From: Candidatus Borrarchaeota archaeon
GTDB lineage: Archaea > Asgardarchaeota > Sifarchaeia > Borrarchaeales > Borrarchaeaceae
Assembly: GCA_016840645.1 (NCBI GenBank)
Contig: JAEORY010000161.1
Span: 1 to 8,330 of the forward strand
Direction: 5' to 3'
Length of the DNA: 8,330 nt
Shown: in pieces, positions 5,561-8,330 of the stretch
Layout of the letters: each line of letters opens with the position of its first letter
Numbering within the stretch: the first letter of the stretch is position 1
Notes under the pieces: generated by a model
What the model saw: the letters and a program-made list of their open reading frames with translations, nothing else
Databases searched by the model: none
What the model was told of the DNA's origin: nothing
Made by a program: the position numbers and the translations under genes

Positions 5561-6063
5561 TATTCCTGTCTTATAGATTGCAACTTACTTATTTCAAGGT
5601 TATAACAGTCAGCCGCAAACTTCCACGCTGGAAATTTCGGATCTTTCTGACCCTTACGGAAGAATTTAGCCCTCTTGAAGAACTCGTCTTTTGGCATATA
5701 TCCGACGATCCATGCACATCTCTTATTCTCATGTACACGAACGAAGAGATAATGACTACATTCCTGAGTAGTGTTATGGGCTGAGATTGAACAATTGAAA
5801 TTCTGAAGAGGTGGCACTGTAGTTCGCTTGGTCTTCACGTCAATCTTGTTTCCATTGACGATCAGATCGAAGTCTGCGGTGTTTACTAGATCCACAACTC
5901 GGCCAGTGTTTTTCAGGTAGTCGTGCGCAACTATCTCGCCTATAGCCCCGTAGATATTGGACTTACCGCGAGTGATGCTGTTCTTTAAAGAACCGAAGGG
6001 ATACAACCCCTCGGCTCTTTTGACTTGATCTTCTGTTACTTTCAGATTTATTACTGTGCTCAT
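5560..6063 (-). CDS. Putative PD-(D/E)XK-fold nuclease
   Basis: This 167-aa protein carries what looks like the catalytic core of the PD-(D/E)XK nuclease fold: GAIGEIVAHDYL (E43 in the first helix), then DFDLIVNG (64-71, D64 or D66) and, on the next strand, KIDVKTKR (73-80), giving the D75-x-K77 pair. A basic C-terminal half (KRAKFFRKGQKDPKF) may bind DNA. Phage proteins of this kind include restriction-like endonucleases, Holliday-junction resolvases and exonucleases; the substrate cannot be told here. It lies 2 bases after the HD-domain gene and overlaps the next gene (TAATG), placing it in a nucleotide/DNA-metabolism operon with dUTPase. The residue assignment is by eye and the family is diverse, so a related non-catalytic protein remains possible. 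Confidence 0.68.
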   Translation of the reverse strand: MSTVINLKVTEDQVKRAEGLYPFGSLKNSITRGKSNIYGAIGEIVAHDYLKNTGRVVDLVNTADFDLIVNGNKIDVKTKRTTVPPLQNFNCSISAHNTTQECSHYLFVRVHENKRCAWIVGYMPKDEFFKRAKFFRKGQKDPKFPAWKFAADCYNLEISKLQSIRQE

Positions 6064-6065
6064 AT

Positions 6066-6656
6066 TTACACTTCAAAGTTATATTCAATTTGTTTTCTAC
6101 TAGCTAGATAATCGCACAGGTGAACAAACTTCTGTGCTGGTGTAGTGGGTTTTGGTAGCGGCACATCAGCATCCGATGTATTCCACTGACCCATGTGGGA
6201 GCGAATCAGGCCGTATATAGCCTCTCTCTTCACGAGCGTCAATGGCTCAAGTCCGGTAACAGACCTAGCATCCTCAATCTTACCCTCAAGATGCCTACAT
6301 ATCGCCGCTGGATGGTTCTTAATCGTGTGCTTCTGCTTTGGTATACCGTGCTTAGCGCCATCATGAAGGATCAGCGCTGATATCATGGCACTCTTCTGAC
6401 CCGTTGTGTATCTGCCGCCAAACGTCTCGGTGTTAAGAAGGGCAAAAGCAATCCTCACGGCTGCTTTAGTGTGTCTCAGTAATCCACCGTCTCCAAGTGC
6501 ATAGTCCGGATGATATTTTCCCGAGCTCGATGCCGCAACAGTGAAGAAATACGCCGGGAGAATGCCAATACAGTATTCCGTGAATTCCTTCACATCTGGA
6601 TCATGTATTAGCAGCAACTCTTCCGCAAATGATTCTAGTTTCTCTTTTTTCGTCAT
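6066..6656 (-). CDS. HD-domain phosphohydrolase (YhaM-like)
   Basis: This 196-aa protein has the ordered motifs of HD-superfamily metal-dependent phosphohydrolases: GGLLRHTKAAV (H62), ILHDGAKHG (H98-D99), H115 in NHP, RSHMGQW (H154), and HLCDYLASR (D182). The order and spacing recall the HD part of YhaM/CBF1-type 3'-5' exoribonucleases more than YfbR nucleotidases. Family members hydrolyse nucleic acids, nucleotides or cyclic nucleotides. Given the adjacent dUTPase, a role in nucleotide or nucleic-acid turnover is plausible, but the substrate is unknown. The start overlaps the dUTPase stop (TAATG), a common sign of translational coupling. No membrane segment or nucleic-acid-binding OB domain is seen; YhaM has an OB-type extension that is missing here. 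Confidence 0.85.
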   Translation of the reverse strand: MTKKEKLESFAEELLLIHDPDVKEFTEYCIGILPAYFFTVAASSSGKYHPDYALGDGGLLRHTKAAVRIAFALLNTETFGGRYTTGQKSAMISALILHDGAKHGIPKQKHTIKNHPAAICRHLEGKIEDARSVTGLEPLTLVKREAIYGLIRSHMGQWNTSDADVPLPKPTTPAQKFVHLCDYLASRKQIEYNFEV

Positions 6657-7096
6657 TATATTCCAGTTGATCCGAAACCTCCAGCGCCACGGTGACTATC
6701 ATCGAGCTCACTCTTATCATCAACCTCGCAAAATTCAATCCTCTCGACAGCCTTAAATACGATCTGCGCTATACGATCTCCCTTGTTTACAAAAAATCTT
6801 TCATTACTAGCGTTGTGGAGTATCACGCCTATAGTCCCGCGATAGTCCGAGTCAATTGTTCCCGGTGTATTAAGGACTGTAATTCCGTGCTTTAGAACAA
6901 GCCCTGATCGGGGTCGGATCTGCGCTTCATAGCCTTCGGGTATCTGAAGCCTTATACCAGTACTTACCAGCCTCCGGTCACCCGGACTAATCAGTATTGG
7001 ATCTTCATTGTTGGCGTATAGATCCATTCCAGCAGCACCGTCTGTTTTATACTCCGGGATATCAAAAGCATCCCCTACAAAAATCTTTACAATCAT
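6656..7096 (-). CDS. dut: dUTP diphosphatase (trimeric dUTPase)
   Basis: This 146-aa protein has all five conserved motifs of the homotrimeric dUTPase family in order: GAAGMDLYAN (20-29), RPRSGL (61-66), GTIDSDYRGTIGV (79-91, with the catalytic Asp D82 and the uracil-pocket Tyr Y85), GDRIAQIVF (106-114) and RGAGGFGSTG (136-145). It converts dUTP to dUMP and pyrophosphate, keeping uracil out of phage DNA and feeding thymidylate synthesis; some phage dUTPases also act as signalling or induction switches. Length and motif spacing are normal, so it should be active as a trimer. Its ATG overlaps the TGA of the 132-aa gene upstream (ATGA), right after two A7 runs, where a -1 frameshift could join the two. 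Confidence 0.97.
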   Translation of the reverse strand: MIVKIFVGDAFDIPEYKTDGAAGMDLYANNEDPILISPGDRRLVSTGIRLQIPEGYEAQIRPRSGLVLKHGITVLNTPGTIDSDYRGTIGVILHNASNERFFVNKGDRIAQIVFKAVERIEFCEVDDKSELDDSHRGAGGFGSTGI

Positions 7097-7491
7097 TTTC
7101 TTTTTTTCTTTTTTTCCCTGTATTCGATTAACTGATCATGTTTCTGAGCTCTCTCGTAAGTCCGTTTCTTGTTATCGAGCTCGAGGTCATCCTGTTTAGA
7201 CCAATATGCATAGCTGTAATTGGAGACTTGCTTACCATCATAGACGTTTGGCGGTGGAACATGTGCGGCGATCTTTTTAAAATGAGTGTAGTCCTCATTA
7301 AATGCGACATCGAAGTCAGCGCCGAACATTGCACAGTCAATCAAGTACTTTACACCAGCGACAACCCTGTCGCGGTCTTTGGTAATAGGCGCCCATTTAC
7401 CATTGGGGAGCTTATCCCGGATTGCCAGAAATAATTCATCCAGAAATCCGGAATCAAGCTCTATGCCATCTACAACTACCTCAATAACCAT
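7093..7491 (-). CDS. Unknown 132-aa protein with Lys-rich tail, first gene of the dUTPase operon
   Basis: I recognise no family for this 132-aa protein. It starts with a beta-like segment (MVIEVVVDGIELD), continues as mixed alpha/beta (AIRDKLPNGKWAPITKDRD, VKYLIDCAMFGADFDVAF), has HVPPPNVYDGKQ with three prolines (about 77-88), and then a charged helical tail ending YREKKKKRK. No membrane segment or signal peptide is present. It is preceded by a good promoter 37 bases upstream and begins a seven-gene operon. Its stop overlaps the dUTPase start (ATGA). The tail is encoded by two A7 runs that contain a canonical -1 slippery heptamer. The A runs may equally serve as the A-rich leader that Bacteroidota favour for starting dut. 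Confidence 0.75.
   Translation of the reverse strand: MVIEVVVDGIELDSGFLDELFLAIRDKLPNGKWAPITKDRDRVVAGVKYLIDCAMFGADFDVAFNEDYTHFKKIAAHVPPPNVYDGKQVSNYSYAYWSKQDDLELDNKKRTYERAQKHDQLIEYREKKKKRK
7108..7114 (-). promoter_or_regulatory. Possible -1 frameshift slippery site, A_AAA_AAG
   Basis: In the frame of the 132-aa gene the codons read GAA AAA AAG AAA AAA AGA AAA TGA, so A_AAA_AAG is in the correct phase for -1 slippage (the dnaX-type heptamer). After a shift the reading becomes GAA AAA AAG AAA ATG ATT and runs straight into dUTPase, giving a 278-residue fusion (128 + EKKK + 146). No clear stimulatory hairpin or well-spaced Shine-Dalgarno-like sequence is seen; AGGG stands directly before the A run. 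Chance from Lys codons is a real alternative. Confidence 0.35.
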
Positions 7492-7528
7492 TTTTCACAA
7501 TTTAATGTTAAAAATAACCATAATTCGC

Positions 7529-7560
7529 GAAAGATAAGTATTTTTCACGACTTTTCCAAA
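7529..7560 (-). promoter_or_regulatory. Bacteroidota-type promoter for the dUTPase operon
   Basis: On the minus strand TTTG (7560-7557) is followed after 20 bases by TATCTTTC (7536-7529), one mismatch from TAnnTTTG. The extended core is TACTTATCTTTC (7540-7529). It lies in the gap between the 45-aa gene and the 132-aa gene, about 37 bases before the latter's ATG, and should drive the dUTPase operon. Both the -33 match and the spacing are the best of the three candidates here. Confidence 0.75.
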
Positions 7561-7563
7561 TTT

Positions 7564-7701
7564 CTAATCATTAACCTCGATCAATTTAAAATAAATCAGC
7601 TCCCCATTCTTCACCATCTCGAGCTTACCCTGCAGGAGATCCACTAACTTCGGATGCTCCCGCTGTATTAACTCGATGGTTTGCTGCATAAAGATGATCA
7701 T
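7564..7701 (-). CDS. Small 45-aa charged protein
   Basis: This short frame begins at an ATG that overlaps the TGA of the gene before it as ATGA, the same junction type used elsewhere in this strand. The product is 45 residues, mostly helical by composition (QQTIELIQREHPKLVDLLQG, then KLEMVKNGELIYFKLIEVND), with no Cys or Trp and no membrane segment. A second in-frame ATG four codons in (M5, just before QQT) could be the real start. No family is recognised. Small helical proteins of this size in phages often modify host enzymes or bind partners, but nothing here shows that. Coding is supported by the overlap, by the lack of other content in this gap, and by a promoter beginning only a few bases after its stop. 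Confidence 0.65.
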   Translation of the reverse strand: MIIFMQQTIELIQREHPKLVDLLQGKLEMVKNGELIYFKLIEVND

Positions 7702-8063
7702 GACGTAAAGTTTTCACATGCCATCATCCTGCTTTCAACAGGACATGCCCTGTAGACTGATACTGGGACGATAGCGTGTTTAGCATGGTCATCATCCAAT
7801 CCTGCCTTATACTCAACGACATATCTACACTCACTCAACCTATTCCATTGTGAGATAACGCAAGCAGGCTCGACGTCAGACAAATACATCTTTGTTGTTG
7901 ATGTTTGCTTAGACCTCCAAGCGGCCTCAGCGTAGAGAAAGCGCTCCCAAGGTGATAACCTGATCTTTTCGGGCGCGTCGTGTTGTTCTTCACTGATCAT
8001 ACCAATCGCCGGAGCGTACTCCTGTGGTATGTTCTTCGTTACATTTCCTACGGTTACTTTCAT
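7698..8063 (-). CDS. Unknown 121-aa protein
   Basis: This protein belongs to no family I recognise. It has a beta-like start (MKVTVGNVTKNIPQEYAPAIG), a helical segment with aromatics (PWERFLYAEAAWRSKQTST, about 38-56), and a C-terminal half with several Cys spaced irregularly (C69, C79, C107, C115). No signal peptide or membrane segment is seen. The frame is open 19 codons further upstream, but that extension would overlap the preceding gene; the internal ATG, 4 bases after the neighbour's stop and followed by a typical MKVTV start, is preferred. The stop overlaps the next small gene as ATGA. Its role is unknown. Confidence 0.7.
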   Translation of the reverse strand: MKVTVGNVTKNIPQEYAPAIGMISEEQHDAPEKIRLSPWERFLYAEAAWRSKQTSTTKMYLSDVEPACVISQWNRLSECRYVVEYKAGLDDDHAKHAIVPVSVYRACPVESRMMACENFTS

Positions 8064-8067
8064 GATT

Positions 8068-8274
8068 TTAATCTGAGTTATGTGATTTGAATAATGAGCC
8101 TGACAGAAGCGATATAGCAACGGCCTGCCAGAATGTAATCTCGGTAAGTCCGAATATATCAGGCATTACATAGTTCCAAAGCCACATTAAAGGGAATCCT
8201 ATTAATAATGCGATCACTCCGATTACAATAAAAAATCCAATAACCTTTCCTAGTCCTTCTGATAATTCATCCAT
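8068..8274 (-). CDS. Conserved short two-helix membrane protein
   Basis: This 68-aa protein has two hydrophobic segments: about 11-33 (GKVIGFFIVIGVIALLIGFP) and about 44-60, separated by MWLWNYVMPDIFGL, with TFWQA (47-51) starting the second. The LWN-MP-(I/L)FGL-xITFWQA pattern is familiar to me from small unnamed Bacteroidota membrane proteins, where it is often in phages and genomic islands; no function is established to my knowledge. I chose the ATG after the AAACAGAAACAAA leader. The frame runs 15 codons further upstream to a TTG, but that stretch is A/T-rich and leader-like. Only 56 bases lie upstream before the window edge, with no convincing promoter, so the transcript may start outside. 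Confidence 0.75.
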   Translation of the reverse strand: MDELSEGLGKVIGFFIVIGVIALLIGFPLMWLWNYVMPDIFGLTEITFWQAVAISLLSGSLFKSHNSD

Positions 8275-8330
8275 TTTGTTTCTGTTTATATTTAAAAATG
8301 TATTTATTCGGAAATACAATTCACATGTCT

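Noticed and set aside
5159..5605. Long plus-strand open frame (148 codons) opposite the coiled-coil gene
   Set aside because: Its translation is Phe/Leu/Cys/His-rich without motifs, as expected for the antisense of a real gene, and the minus strand has overlap-linked genes on both sides.
8283..8330. Promoter upstream of the short two-helix membrane protein (TACATTTT on the minus strand)
   Set aside because: The box deviates from TAnnTTTG, there is no -33 element at 20 bases, and the TTG nearby is only about 15 bases away; the upstream sequence is cut by the window edge.

Overview
The window looks like part of a tailed-phage or prophage genome from a Bacteroidota host. Phage genes include a T7-lysozyme-type amidase, a holin/spanin-like membrane gene set, a small HNH protein, a trimeric-type dUTPase, a PD-(D/E)XK-type nuclease and an HD-domain protein, with many stop/start overlaps. 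The host guess rests on three points. The promoter candidates have the Bacteroidota -7 form TAnnTTTG. The genes checked at transcript starts and gaps lack purine-rich Shine-Dalgarno sequences and have A/T-rich leaders instead. One lipoprotein has charged acidic residues right after its lipobox cysteine, as in Bacteroidota surface lipoproteins. No integrase, tRNA, CRISPR array, IS element or attachment site was seen, so lytic phage and prophage cannot be told apart.

Left half, plus strand (1-3537). The tail of an unidentified gene is followed by a promoter candidate and seven closely packed genes: peptidoglycan amidase, basic HNH protein, calcineurin-like metallophosphoesterase, an 87-aa protein matching the Acb2 (Vs.4) cyclic-oligonucleotide sponge family, a one-helix membrane protein (holin candidate), a membrane-anchored coiled-coil protein (spanin-like), and an unknown Trp-rich protein. 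It reads as a lysis operon carrying an anti-defence gene. It ends at a strong hairpin at 3540-3567 that can also terminate the opposing minus-strand transcripts.

Right half, minus strand (3592-8274, read right to left). First come three small genes: a conserved short membrane protein, an unknown 121-aa protein, and a 45-aa gene joined to it by an ATGA overlap. A good promoter then leads a seven-gene unit: 132-aa unknown, dUTPase, HD-domain protein, PD-(D/E)XK-like nuclease, coiled-coil protein and two small lipoproteins. These are linked by stop/start overlaps or gaps of at most 2 nt. The 132-aa gene ends in two A7 runs containing A_AAA_AAG, placed so that a -1 shift would fuse it to dUTPase. 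A separate promoter with a possibly structured leader drives a 307-aa AT-rich surface lipoprotein that looks like an added (moron-type) gene.

All three promoter candidates share a 12-base core, TACTTAT[C/G]TTT[G/C], with a -33-like element exactly 20 bases upstream. They may be recognised together. The most interesting points are the Acb2-like protein beside a phosphoesterase, the possible dUTPase frameshift fusion, the shared promoter core, and the separately promoted lipoprotein.
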